Translations under genes and position numbers: made by a program
Part shown: piece after piece, positions 55,313-63,726 of the stretch
Layout of the letters: every line of letters starts with the position of its first letter
Numbering within the stretch: the stretch's first letter is position 1
NCBI GenBank assembly: GCA_947487205.1
Contig: CANKVU010000016.1
Span: 58,612-122,611, forward strand
Source: an uncultured Paracoccaceae bacterium
Lineage (GTDB): Bacteria; Pseudomonadota; Alphaproteobacteria; Rhodobacterales; Rhodobacteraceae
Length of the DNA stretch: 64,000 bases
Reading direction: 5' to 3'
Notes under the pieces: generated by a model
The model's database searches: none
Seen by the model: the letters and a program-made list of their open reading frames with translations, nothing else
Told to the model about the DNA's origin: nothing

Positions 55313-55758
55313 TGCCTGTCGTCGTCCAAGAGGATCCTTTCGATCCGGGCGCCGAATTGTCGCGCCTCGTGGCGGGCCGGCGCGACATGGGCGCGATGGT
55401 CACCTTCACGGGCCTCGTGCGCGACACCGGTGCGGGCGACCTTCGGCACATGGAGATCGAGCATTACCCGGGCATGACGGTGCGTGCGATCGAGGGAATG
55501 GTCGCGCATGCCACGGAGCGCTGGACCCTCGGGGCGGCGCATGTCGTCCATCGCTATGGCCGGATGGCGGTCGGGGAGGCGATCATGATGGTCGCCACCG
55601 CCGCGCCCCATCGCGGGGACGCCTTCGCGGCGGCGGAGTTCCTGATGGATTACCTGAAATCCCGCGCGCCCTTCTGGAAGAAGGAGGTCACCGACCGGGG
55701 AGAGGATTGGGTGACGGCGCGGGCCGAGGACGAGGCCGCGCTCGGCCGCTGGTCCTAA
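55312..55758 (+). CDS. moaE: Molybdopterin synthase catalytic subunit MoaE
   Basis: This 148-residue protein is the large subunit that converts cyclic pyranopterin monophosphate into molybdopterin with sulfur from MoaD. Family motifs are MGAMVTFTGLVRD, YPGMTVRAIEGM, VHRYGRMAVGE and the catalytic Lys region SRAPFWKKE. It is coupled to moaD. Its stop overlaps the stop of the convergent coiled-coil gene by four bases. Confidence 0.95.
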   Translation: MPVVVQEDPFDPGAELSRLVAGRRDMGAMVTFTGLVRDTGAGDLRHMEIEHYPGMTVRAIEGMVAHATERWTLGAAHVVHRYGRMAVGEAIMMVATAAPHRGDAFAAAEFLMDYLKSRAPFWKKEVTDRGEDWVTARAEDEAALGRWS

Positions 55759-56084
55759 CCCCCCGCCTGCATCCGCTCGACGTAGTCGCGCAACCGCCCG
55801 TTTTCCGCGCGGGCATCCTGAAGCGCGCTCATCGCGGCCCGATACTCGGCGTCGAGGGACTGGATCTCGGCGCCAAGCTGTCCTTCCCGTTCCTCGAGAT
55901 AGGAGATGGCCTCGTCCCGGGCCGTCTCGGCCTGGTGGACCGTTTGCGCCATGCGTTCGAGCTCGCCGATATCGGCCGGGCTGACGCGCGTCAGGCGGTG
56001 GACCAGCCAATTGGCGAACCAGCCCAGCATGAAGGCGGCGAACAGGATCGCAGCCGTCGCGATCACGAATTCGGAGCGGCTCAT
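55755..56084 (-). CDS. Membrane-anchored coiled-coil protein, function unknown
   Basis: This 109-residue protein has one N-terminal membrane helix (FVIATAAILFAAFMLGWFANWLVH) followed by an uninterrupted helical region. That region is rich in Glu, Ala and Arg (ELERMAQTVHQAETARDEAI, then AEYRAAMSALQDARAENGRL) and likely forms a coiled coil in the cytoplasm or periplasm. It overlaps the OmpA-family gene by four bases, so the two act in the same unit. A scaffolding or envelope role is a guess. Confidence 0.75.
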   Translation of the reverse strand: MSRSEFVIATAAILFAAFMLGWFANWLVHRLTRVSPADIGELERMAQTVHQAETARDEAISYLEEREGQLGAEIQSLDAEYRAAMSALQDARAENGRLRDYVERMQAGG

Positions 56085-57934
56085 TCGTCGACGTCCTCGT
56101 CCGGGGAGGCCTGCGCGGTGTCCGCCCCGGCATCGTCCTCCAGCAGGAGGAACTCGATCCGCCGGTTCGCCTCGCGGCCCGCTTCGGTCGCGTTGTCGGC
56201 GATGGGCGTACTCTCTCCGTACCCCACCGCCTTCAGGTCGCCGACGGGCACCCGCAGGGACAGAAGCGCGGTCAGGACCGCTTCGGCGCGGGTCTGGCTG
56301 AGCTGGCGGTTCATCTCTTCGCTGCCCTGGCTGTCGGTATGGCCGCCGACCTCCATCGCCACGCCGTCGCATTTGCGCAGGATCGCGCCGATCGCGTCGA
56401 CGCTGTCGCGGGATTCGGGAGCGATCGTGCCCGAGCCGGGATCGAAGGTGATCTGCCGGTCGGACAGGATGCCGTTGATCTGCTCCACGCATTCCGCCGG
56501 GGTCGGCGGCGTCATGTCCCGATTGAGCCGTTCGTCGTAGCGCACGTCGATGCGATAATCCGCGCCCTCGCCCAGGCGGCCCGAGAGGAGTTGCGCCAGA
56601 TCGCTCTGTATCTCCGGGTTGCCGGATGTTCCCGAGATTCGGATGTCGTCCTCGTCCACGGTGACGGCGCCGTTGTTCACGATCGACAGCCCGTCGAGCG
56701 CCGCGAGCACCCTCGGCGACCAGTTTTCCGGCACGGCGGACGAGACCTCGATGGCGGTTTCGACATGCGAGCTTCCGAAGAGCGCCTTGCCGAAGCTCGT
56801 GACGACCGAGCCGGACCGCTCGGTGCCCATCCGGCCGCGCATCTGGACGAGCCCCTCGGGATTGCGGGTGGCGATGAATTCCGCCGGCCCCGCGTCGGCG
56901 GCGACCTCCTCGATATCCGCCTGCGTGGCGGCGAGGGTGAACTCGCTTGGAAGCCGACGCTCCAGATCGGCGACGACACGGCCGAACTGCGGCACCTGGG
57001 GGCCGGCCTCGATCCGCACGTCGAGATTCGACATCGAGAGGGTGCCGGTCTCGAGGCGGTGCATCGCGGCCAGAGCCTCTGCCGCGGCGCGACTCCAGTC
57101 GGGCGACGGGGCGCCGAGGCCGATCCGGCAGCGCGGCGCCGGAATGTCGAGATCCCGCGCAGCCGTGAGAATCCGCTCGCGGCCCTCCGCATCGGGCGCC
57201 GAACAGGCGACGAGGGACGTGGATTCGGGCGACCGCGACAACCGCAGGACGAAGGGCGCGATGACCGGGCGCGGGACTGCCACGTCGAGCGCCAACGTCA
57301 CCGAATCCGGCGCCAGCCGGGTCAGGTCGCGTTCGAGAAGGGCCCGCTCCCCCGGGTCGGCGGCCATGGTCGTGAGGGCCACCCGGTCCGGGGTGATCGA
57401 CACCTTGGCCTTCTCGCTGCGCGATAGCGCCTCGAGCCCCAGTTCGAGCGCCTCGGGCCAGCTTTCCGGGGCGTCGTGCCGCGAGACTTCGAGCAGGTCG
57501 GTGACGGGAAGGCCACCGGATTGCTCGGCGATCCTGGTCGCCAGCCGCTCCCGGTCGGTGGTCGCCGGGACCAGCCCGATCAGCGTCACGCCTTCGCTGG
57601 CGCGCAGGATCTCCACCGAGAATCGGGGCGCGGCCACCGGCTCGGGCTGCACCACGTCCATCGCGTCGACCACGCGGGTCCCGTCGACGACCGATCCCGC
57701 CGCGGTCAGCGCCCGGAAACGGGTCGCCTCGTCCGGCGCGGTGCCGGACAGTTCCACCCTGAGGCCGTCGGCATCGACCGATGCCCAGGCAAGTCCCTGC
57801 TCCGACAGGGCGCGATCCACGGCGCGGGCGGAGCGTTCCTCGATCCGATCGACGGCGAGGGTCGCCGCCCCGACCGAAAGCGCCCCGGCCGCGCCGAAGG
57901 TGACCAGGACCGCGAGAAGCGTTCTTTTTCTCAT
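56081..57934 (-). CDS. OmpA family protein with N-terminal BON-like repeats
   Basis: This 617-residue protein has a signal-type N-terminus (RTLLAVLVTFGAAGALSVGAA). A long region of repeated alpha/beta units follows that resembles BON domains (for example VELSGTAPDEATRFRAL and RISGTSGNPEIQSDLAQLL). The C-terminal OmpA-like peptidoglycan-binding domain includes VGGHTDSQGSEEMNRQLSQ and GEANRR-type AGREANRRIEF. It is probably periplasmic and attached to the cell wall. It is coupled to the coiled-coil membrane protein downstream. The exact role is unknown. Confidence 0.88.
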   Translation of the reverse strand: MRKRTLLAVLVTFGAAGALSVGAATLAVDRIEERSARAVDRALSEQGLAWASVDADGLRVELSGTAPDEATRFRALTAAGSVVDGTRVVDAMDVVQPEPVAAPRFSVEILRASEGVTLIGLVPATTDRERLATRIAEQSGGLPVTDLLEVSRHDAPESWPEALELGLEALSRSEKAKVSITPDRVALTTMAADPGERALLERDLTRLAPDSVTLALDVAVPRPVIAPFVLRLSRSPESTSLVACSAPDAEGRERILTAARDLDIPAPRCRIGLGAPSPDWSRAAAEALAAMHRLETGTLSMSNLDVRIEAGPQVPQFGRVVADLERRLPSEFTLAATQADIEEVAADAGPAEFIATRNPEGLVQMRGRMGTERSGSVVTSFGKALFGSSHVETAIEVSSAVPENWSPRVLAALDGLSIVNNGAVTVDEDDIRISGTSGNPEIQSDLAQLLSGRLGEGADYRIDVRYDERLNRDMTPPTPAECVEQINGILSDRQITFDPGSGTIAPESRDSVDAIGAILRKCDGVAMEVGGHTDSQGSEEMNRQLSQTRAEAVLTALLSLRVPVGDLKAVGYGESTPIADNATEAGREANRRIEFLLLEDDAGADTAQASPDEDVDE

Positions 57935-57994
57935 CGAAGGCCGCCGTCTGACTGCATCCCCGGCGGGTCTACCGGGCAATTCCGGGCTGGTCCA

Positions 57995-58951
57995 TCAAAG
58001 CGCCACCGAAAGGGCGAGAAACAGCGCAGCCAGAAGGCCCGCGTCGCGATTCGAGCGGAAGAGGCGCAGACACGTCTCGGTCAGGGCCGGATCGAACCGC
58101 GACAATTGCCAGACCATGTGCGCCGCCATCGCCACCGGCGCGCACAGCGCCACGAGGAGGGCGGAGGAGGCCGCGGGCGCCGCCGCGAGGAGGATCGCCA
58201 GGGCCATCAATCCCGCCGCGCCGGCGGTGAAGCCGCGCAGCCAGGGAAGCGGCCGGTCCGCGAACAGCCGGGCGGTGGATTTCACGCCGATCAGCGCGTC
58301 GTCCTCCGCGTCCTGATAGGCATAGATGGTGTCGTAGAACAGCGTCCAGCAGATCCCGGAGAGATAGAGGATCACGGCCGGCCATCCGAGCGAGCCGGCC
58401 TGCGCCGTCCATGCGAGGAGCGCGCCCCAGTTGAACGCGAGGCCCAGAAAGATCTGCGGCCACCATGTGAAGCGCTTGGCGAACGGATAGACCGCGACCG
58501 TCGCGAGCGACAAGATCCCCATCAGGATCGCATTCGCATTAAAGGTCAGCAGGATGCCCATGGCCACCAGCGCCTGCGCCACGAGCCATCCCATGGCGCG
58601 CGCCACGTCGACCTGGCCCGACGGGATCGGCCGGGAGCGGGTGCGGGCCACGCCCGAATCGATGTGGCGGTCGGTGATGTCGTTCCACGTGCAGCCCGCG
58701 CCGCGCATCAGGACCGCGCCGATCCCGCATCCGACGGCGATCCACAGCCCGCGCCAGCCGAATGCGCCGGTCGAGAGCGAGGCGAGGAGCACCCCCCACC
58801 AGCAGGGCAGGAGCAGGAGCCACGTCCCGATCGGCCTGTCGGCCCGCGACAGGCGGAGATACGGACGCAGGCCGCGGGGGGCGCGGCGGTCGACCCAGTT
58901 GCCCTTGACGGCATCGGCCACCTGGCCTTTCGTCGCCTGACTGTCAGACAC
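57995..58951 (-). CDS. ubiA: 4-hydroxybenzoate polyprenyltransferase UbiA
   Basis: This 318-residue membrane prenyltransferase joins the polyprenyl tail to 4-hydroxybenzoate in ubiquinone synthesis. The two Asp-rich motifs are NDITDRHIDSGVARTRSRP (first) and YQDAEDDALIGVKSTA (second), with about eight membrane helices. A GTG start preceded by AAGGA is used; the ORF track's longer frame continues through the opposite-strand rsmE. The start codon is only 18 bases from the divergent rsmE ATG. Confidence 0.94.
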   Translation of the reverse strand: MSDSQATKGQVADAVKGNWVDRRAPRGLRPYLRLSRADRPIGTWLLLLPCWWGVLLASLSTGAFGWRGLWIAVGCGIGAVLMRGAGCTWNDITDRHIDSGVARTRSRPIPSGQVDVARAMGWLVAQALVAMGILLTFNANAILMGILSLATVAVYPFAKRFTWWPQIFLGLAFNWGALLAWTAQAGSLGWPAVILYLSGICWTLFYDTIYAYQDAEDDALIGVKSTARLFADRPLPWLRGFTAGAAGLMALAILLAAAPAASSALLVALCAPVAMAAHMVWQLSRFDPALTETCLRLFRSNRDAGLLAALFLALSVAL

Positions 58952-58969
58952 GGGGGTTCGTCCTTCCTT

Positions 58970-59695
58970 ATGGCCTCGACGATCCGGCTTCATGTAGAAC
59001 ATGCCGTGGGTGCAGGGCAAACGGTCCCGCTGGCGCCGGGCCAGGCGCATTACCTCTTCGGGGTGATGCGCCGCGGCCCCGGCGACATGGTCGAGGTCTT
59101 CGACGGCCGCAACGGCGGCTGGTCGGCCGAGATCGTCGAGGCGCGCAAGAAGGCGGGCACCCTGCGATGCGTGGCGCAGGTCGCGCCGCAACGCGATCCG
59201 CCCGACCTGTGGCTCTGCTTCGCCCCGATCAAGAAAGGGCGCACGGACTTCATCGTCGAGAAGGCCGCGGAGCTCGGCGCGGCCCGGATCTGCCCCGTCC
59301 AGACCGAGTTCACAAATTCCGAGCGGATCAGGCGGGATCGGTTGCAGGCCCATGCCGTGGAGGCGGCCGAGCAATGCGGCGGCACCTTCGTTCCCGAGGT
59401 GGCCGACCTCGTGCCGCTCGGCCGGGTGCTCGACCGCTGGGAGGCGGGGCGGCGGCTGATGTTCTGCGACGAGGGATCGGCGGGACCCGCGAACGCGCCC
59501 GGCCCGGAAACGCGGGGTGAGCCCTGGGCCATCCTGGTCGGACCCGAGGGCGGCTTCTCGCAGGCCGAGCGCCAGAGGCTCTCGACATTCGAGGGGGCCG
59601 CGCCCGCGAGCCTCGGGCCCCGCATCCTGCGCGCCGACACCGCCGCCGTGGCCGCGATGGTGTTGTGGCAGAGCGCGCTCGGGGATTGGACGTGA
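58970..59695 (+). CDS. rsmE: 16S rRNA (uracil1498-N3)-methyltransferase RsmE
   Basis: This 241-residue SPOUT methyltransferase has an N-terminal PUA-like domain (HYLFGVMRRGPGDMVEVFDG). The C-terminal trefoil-knot domain has ILVGPEGGFSQAE and ILRADTAAVAAM, the SAM-binding knot. It methylates U1498 in the ribosomal decoding centre. ATG at 58970 is the only start near the PUA domain. A small membrane protein gene overlaps its end. Confidence 0.93.
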   Translation: MASTIRLHVEHAVGAGQTVPLAPGQAHYLFGVMRRGPGDMVEVFDGRNGGWSAEIVEARKKAGTLRCVAQVAPQRDPPDLWLCFAPIKKGRTDFIVEKAAELGAARICPVQTEFTNSERIRRDRLQAHAVEAAEQCGGTFVPEVADLVPLGRVLDRWEAGRRLMFCDEGSAGPANAPGPETRGEPWAILVGPEGGFSQAERQRLSTFEGAAPASLGPRILRADTAAVAAMVLWQSALGDWT

Positions 59696-60213
59696 TGCGG
59701 AATTTCATCCGCCCGCAGGCGCTGAAGCGGATCCTGCTGTGGCGCGAAGTTCTCGTTGGAGCGGGGGCGTCGGCGCTCGGCCTGTGGTGGGCCGCGGGCG
59801 GCGCCGGGATCATGCGGTGGGTCGGTGTGGCGCTGGCCTTCGGGGGGGTCGCGATCCTGCGCGAAGGGCTCTTGCGGCTACGCCGGCCGCCGGACGGAGG
59901 CGGCGCCGGTATCGTCTCGGTGACCGAGCGCCAGATCACCTATCTGTCCGGTCCGGGCGGGGGGGCGGTCTCGGTCGACCGGCTCGGCCTCGTTGCCATC
60001 GAGTGCTCCGCCGGGGGTGCGGCGGTCTGGCATCTGGCCGACCGGGACGGGAACAATGTCGCCATCCCCGCCGATGCCGAGAATGCCGGGGCGCTCTATG
60101 ATGCGCTCTCGCCGCTTCCCGGCCTCGGGCAGGAGGAGCTGCTCAGGGCCGCCCGCGAGCAGGGGGCGGGGCGGCGGGTATTGTGGCGTGCCACCCCCGA
60201 TAGGCTCGGTTGA
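59695..60213 (+). CDS. Unknown inner-membrane protein, 172 aa
   Basis: I do not recognise this 172-residue protein. It has two membrane helices at about residues 18-60 (VLVGAGASALGLWWAAGGAG and MRWVGVALAFGGVAILREG). A beta-rich cytoplasmic domain resembling a small PH-like or YcxB-type fold follows (IVSVTERQITYLSGPGGG). Its ATG overlaps the rsmE stop, so it is coupled, and gshA follows after 54 bases. Function is open. Confidence 0.75.
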   Translation: MRNFIRPQALKRILLWREVLVGAGASALGLWWAAGGAGIMRWVGVALAFGGVAILREGLLRLRRPPDGGGAGIVSVTERQITYLSGPGGGAVSVDRLGLVAIECSAGGAAVWHLADRDGNNVAIPADAENAGALYDALSPLPGLGQEELLRAAREQGAGRRVLWRATPDRLG

Positions 60214-60267
60214 CTTCGCCGGGACGGCCCTCCACTTGCGGGATCGTGCGGCAATGACGGGGGACGC

Positions 60268-61638
60268 ATGTCCATTCCACAGAACGGCGGCGGCCCGATC
60301 GAGCGCCACGAGCAGATGGCCGAATATCTCGCCGCCGGGTGCAAGCCGAAGGACGAATGGCGCATCGGCACGGAGCACGAGAAGTTCGGCTATTGCCGCG
60401 ACAGCCTCAAGCCGCTGCCCTTCGAGGGCGAACGGTCGATCCATGCGGTGCTCTCGGGTCTGAAGGACGAATTCGGCTGGGCGCCGGTGGAGGAGCACGG
60501 CCACCTGATCGGATTGGAGAAGGAGGGCGCGAACATCTCCCTCGAGCCGGGGGGGCAGCTGGAATTGTCCGGTGCGCCGCTCGAGACCATCCACGAGACC
60601 TGCGACGAGGTGAACGACCACCTCGCGCAGGTGAAGGCGGTGGCCGACCGGATCGGCGTCGGCTTCATCGGGCTCGGCGCCGCGCCGCACTGGAGCCAGG
60701 ACCAGATGCCGTTGATGCCCAAGGGGCGCTACAAGCTGATGGACGGCTACATGCGCAAGGTGGGCAGCCTCGGGATCGACATGATGCGGCGGACCTGCAC
60801 CGTTCAGGTCAACCTCGACTTCGCATCCGAGGCCGACATGGTGAAGAAGCTGCGGGTCGGCCTGGCCCTGCAACCGGTGGCGACGGCGCTCTTTGCCAAT
60901 TCGCCCTTCCTCGACGGCAAGCCGAACGGTCACAAGTCCTGGCGGAGCCGGATCTGGCGGGATCTCGACGCCGATCGCACGGGGATGCTGCCCTTCGTCT
61001 TCGAGGACGGTTTCGGGTTCGAACGCTGGGTGGAATACGCGCTCGATGTGCCGATGTATTTCGTCTATCGCGACGGGCGCTATATCGACGCCCTCGGCCA
61101 GTCCTTCCGCGACTTCCTGAAGGGCGAGCTGCCCGCGCTGCCGGGCGAGCGGCCGACGCTCAGCGATTGGGCCGACCACCTGACCACGATTTTCCCGGAG
61201 GCGCGGATCAAGAAGTTCATCGAGATGCGGGGCGCCGATGGCGGGCCGTGGCGGCGGCTCTGCGCGCTGCCGGCCTTCTGGGTCGGGTTGATGTACGACC
61301 AGACCGCGCTCGACGCCGCGTGGGATGTCTGCCGCACCTGGGACGCGGAAACCCGCGAGGGGCTGCGCGTCGCGGCCTCCATCGACGGCCTGCAGGCGCA
61401 GGTCGACGGCCTCAGGATGGAAGAGATCGCCGCGGAATGCGTCGAGATCGCGGATGCGGGGCTTCGGGCGCGGGGGCGGATGGGGGCCGGCGGCATGATC
61501 CCGGACGAGACCCACTTCCTCAATACGCTGAAGGAGAGCATCGAGAGCGGCCGCGTCCCCGCCGACGATCTTCTGGAGCATTACCGCACCGATTGGGACG
61601 GCGACGTGACCCATGTCTTCGGCGCCTATTCCTACTGA
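60268..61638 (+). CDS. gshA: Glutamate-cysteine ligase, alphaproteobacterial/plant type
   Basis: This 456-residue ATP-dependent ligase makes gamma-glutamylcysteine, the first step of glutathione synthesis. It belongs to the GCS2 family of Alphaproteobacteria and plants. The conserved IGTEHEKFGY, EPGGQLELSG and RTCTVQVNLDF segments are present, as is the late FIEMRGADGGPW. There is no redox-regulatory extension. It is the last gene of the rsmE-membrane protein-gshA run. Confidence 0.94.
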   Translation: MSIPQNGGGPIERHEQMAEYLAAGCKPKDEWRIGTEHEKFGYCRDSLKPLPFEGERSIHAVLSGLKDEFGWAPVEEHGHLIGLEKEGANISLEPGGQLELSGAPLETIHETCDEVNDHLAQVKAVADRIGVGFIGLGAAPHWSQDQMPLMPKGRYKLMDGYMRKVGSLGIDMMRRTCTVQVNLDFASEADMVKKLRVGLALQPVATALFANSPFLDGKPNGHKSWRSRIWRDLDADRTGMLPFVFEDGFGFERWVEYALDVPMYFVYRDGRYIDALGQSFRDFLKGELPALPGERPTLSDWADHLTTIFPEARIKKFIEMRGADGGPWRRLCALPAFWVGLMYDQTALDAAWDVCRTWDAETREGLRVAASIDGLQAQVDGLRMEEIAAECVEIADAGLRARGRMGAGGMIPDETHFLNTLKESIESGRVPADDLLEHYRTDWDGDVTHVFGAYSY

Positions 61639-61746
61639 CTGCCCTTGCGTCACGGAGCGGAATCCAGCGCATTTTATCTAATAACGTTGGACCCCTGCCC
61701 GGGGATCGATAGTTTCACGGTCAGCGTTTTCTGGAGGTATAAAACG

Positions 61747-62016
61747 ATGAAGAAGCTTTTGATCGCGGTTCCGGTCATGGCGCTGCTGGCGGGCTGCCAG
61801 ACCGGCGGCGGGAACAGCAATCAGGGCGCGCTGACCGGCGCGGCTCTCGGTGCGGCGACTGGCGCCGCGGTTTCCGGCAGTGACGACCGCGTGGCCGGCG
61901 CCCTGATCGGCGGCGCGGTCGGCGCGGCCGCCGGAAACTACATCGGACAGACCAATAACGGCAATTGCGTGTACGAGAACCGGTACGGTGAGCGGTACAC
62001 GGCCTCCTGCCCGTAA
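61747..62016 (+). CDS. Small glycine-zipper lipoprotein
   Basis: This 89-residue outer-membrane-type lipoprotein has signal peptide MKKLLIAVPVMALLAGCQ, with the lipobox LAGC and lipidation Cys17. A glycine-zipper region (GALTGAALGAATGAAVSG and GALIGGAVGAAAGNYIG) follows, and a short Cys-containing tail (NCVYENRYGERYTASCP) ends it. Such YMGG/17-kDa antigen-like proteins insert in or span the outer membrane. A hairpin pair follows the gene. Confidence 0.88.
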   Translation: MKKLLIAVPVMALLAGCQTGGGNSNQGALTGAALGAATGAAVSGSDDRVAGALIGGAVGAAAGNYIGQTNNGNCVYENRYGERYTASCP

Positions 62017-62025
62017 GACATGCGA

Positions 62026-62058
62026 TGCGAACCGGCGGGCCAGCCCCGCCGGTTCGCA
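62026..62058. terminator. Strong hairpin after the glycine-zipper gene
   Basis: TGCGAACCGGCGGG and CCCGCCGGTTCGCA form a perfect 14-bp stem with a 5-base loop, between convergent genes. There is no U-run, so termination may involve stalling or Rho. Confidence 0.7.
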
Positions 62059-62065
62059 GCAGCGT

Positions 62066-62085
62066 CCCGACCCGAGCGGGTCGGG
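62066..62085. terminator. Second hairpin between convergent genes
   Basis: CCCGACCCG-AG-CGGGTCGGG is a perfect 9-bp stem with a 2-base centre, directly after the first hairpin. Paired stems may serve each direction of transcription. Confidence 0.6.
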
Positions 62086-62111
62086 GAACACGATCTCGCG
62101 CTACTCGTCTA

Positions 62112-62693
62112 TCATTTGCCCTTGCCGATCCGCGGCTCCGTTCCGGCCATCAAGCGGATGATGTTCGCCTTGTGCCGAAGGAAGATCACCGCGGCCATCA
62201 GCACCAGGCCCGCCGCGAGCGCCTGGCTTCCGAACATGAGCGCATAGATCGGAGATAGTCCGGCCGCGACCAGCGCGGCCAGTGACGAAATGCGCGTCGC
62301 CGCGGCGATGGCGATCCATGTCGCGCAGACGGCAAGGCCGATCGGCCAGACAAGGGCGAGGACCGTCCCGAGGAAGGTCGCCACGCCCTTGCCGCCGCGG
62401 AACGCCAGGTAGACCGGATAGCAATGCCCCGCGAAGGCGGCGACGCCTGCCACCTGCCCCGCAGTGTCGCCGAAGAGCAGGCGGGCGACGATCACGGCGG
62501 CCGCACCTTTTCCCACGTCGCAGACAAGCGTCGCCAGCGCGGCCGGCTTGGACCCCGTCCGCAGTACATTCGTGGCGCCGATGTTTCCCGACCCGATCTG
62601 ACGGAGATCGCCAAGCCCCATCGCCCGGGTGATGACCAATCCGAACGGCACCGAGCCCAGGAGGAAAGAGACGATGGCGACGGCGATCAGCAT
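62112..62693 (-). CDS. plsY: Glycerol-3-phosphate acyltransferase PlsY
   Basis: This 193-residue membrane enzyme transfers an acyl group from acyl-phosphate to glycerol-3-phosphate, starting phospholipid synthesis. It has five or six membrane segments and the family motifs GSGNIGATNVLR, GHCYPVYLAFRGGKGVAT and the C-terminal HKANIIRLMAGTE. Start at MLIAVAIV fits the first membrane helix. It is convergent with the glycine-zipper gene and divergent from the histidine phosphatase gene. Confidence 0.95.
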   Translation of the reverse strand: MLIAVAIVSFLLGSVPFGLVITRAMGLGDLRQIGSGNIGATNVLRTGSKPAALATLVCDVGKGAAAVIVARLLFGDTAGQVAGVAAFAGHCYPVYLAFRGGKGVATFLGTVLALVWPIGLAVCATWIAIAAATRISSLAALVAAGLSPIYALMFGSQALAAGLVLMAAVIFLRHKANIIRLMAGTEPRIGKGK

Positions 62694-62916
62694 GGTGCGA
62701 CTCCCGGGAAAGGCATGGCGGAACCTTGGGTCCCGACGGATGCAAGGTAAAGGATCGCGTGATTGTGCACTCATGCAGGGAACCGTGTACCATTCCTGCC
62801 CTTTGTGCGGCAATCGCCGGGCATACGTTCCTTACGTGACACCGTCGACCCGTCCCGGGCGCCTGCCCCGGGGCAGAAACGGACGGTCATCCGTGCAGAA
62901 ACGGAAAGGATATCTC

Positions 62917-63726
62917 GTGAAGCGCATTTTCTATCCCGCTGCCTTCCTGCTCGTCGCGGCGGCGACGGCGCAGGCCGAACCGGATCGCGATGCGGTCACC
63001 AAAATCAGCGATACCGTGGGCGAGATGACGATGACCATGCCCGGGGACGATGCGGATGACCGCGGCATCGAGAACTCGCTCCGGTTCGAACCAATCCAGA
63101 ATTTCGACGAGATGTTCCTGCGCGACGACGTCGTCTTCCTGATGCGGCACGGTCCGACCGACTGGTCGAAGCTGGACGAAAAGGACGTGGCGCCCGGGGA
63201 CTGCGCGGATCAGCGCGTCCTGTCCGATCAGGGCCGTCAGGACATGCGCGACCTTGGGGCGCTCCTGGCACATAACGATATCCGGTTCGGCCGCGTGGTC
63301 GTCAGCGAATGGTGCCGCAATCAGCAGACCGTCGACGAGATGCGAACCGGATTCGACGCGTACGCGGGCGAATCCCTGAACGGCGTTCCGGTCGAAACCG
63401 CCGCTGATCTGAACTTGCTTCTCTCGCTCCAGGGCGCCCGCGATGTCGAGGGCCTGCGCGACCTCGTGTCGTCTTGGGACGGCGGTACAGGAGAAGGCCC
63501 GCTGCTGGTGGTCAGCCACTTCACGAACATACAGGAGCTGACCCAGTTCTCGGTCTATGAAGGGGAGATCCTGGTCATCGACCCGGACCGGAACAACCGG
63601 GTTCTCGGCTACCTTCGCCTGAAGACCGCCGAACCCGACGTGGGACATTTCGACGTCGAGGCGGACATGACGCCGGTTGAGCCCGATTCCGCCGCGGACC
63701 AGCCGGCCAAGGCGGCCACGAACTGA
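62917..63726 (+). CDS. Exported histidine phosphatase family protein
   Basis: The GTG start, preceded by AAAGGA, gives a 269-residue protein with a signal peptide (YPAAFLLVAAATAQAEP). The phosphatase core has the catalytic RHG in VFLMRHGPTDWS. A phosphate-binding Arg region follows (VVVSEWCRNQQT), and a second His lies in LVVSHFTN. This is the periplasmic branch of the phosphoglycerate-mutase-like superfamily. The C-terminal tail is acidic and disordered. The substrate is unknown. It is divergent from plsY across a 220-base gap. Confidence 0.85.
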   Translation: MKRIFYPAAFLLVAAATAQAEPDRDAVTKISDTVGEMTMTMPGDDADDRGIENSLRFEPIQNFDEMFLRDDVVFLMRHGPTDWSKLDEKDVAPGDCADQRVLSDQGRQDMRDLGALLAHNDIRFGRVVVSEWCRNQQTVDEMRTGFDAYAGESLNGVPVETAADLNLLLSLQGARDVEGLRDLVSSWDGGTGEGPLLVVSHFTNIQELTQFSVYEGEILVIDPDRNNRVLGYLRLKTAEPDVGHFDVEADMTPVEPDSAADQPAKAATN

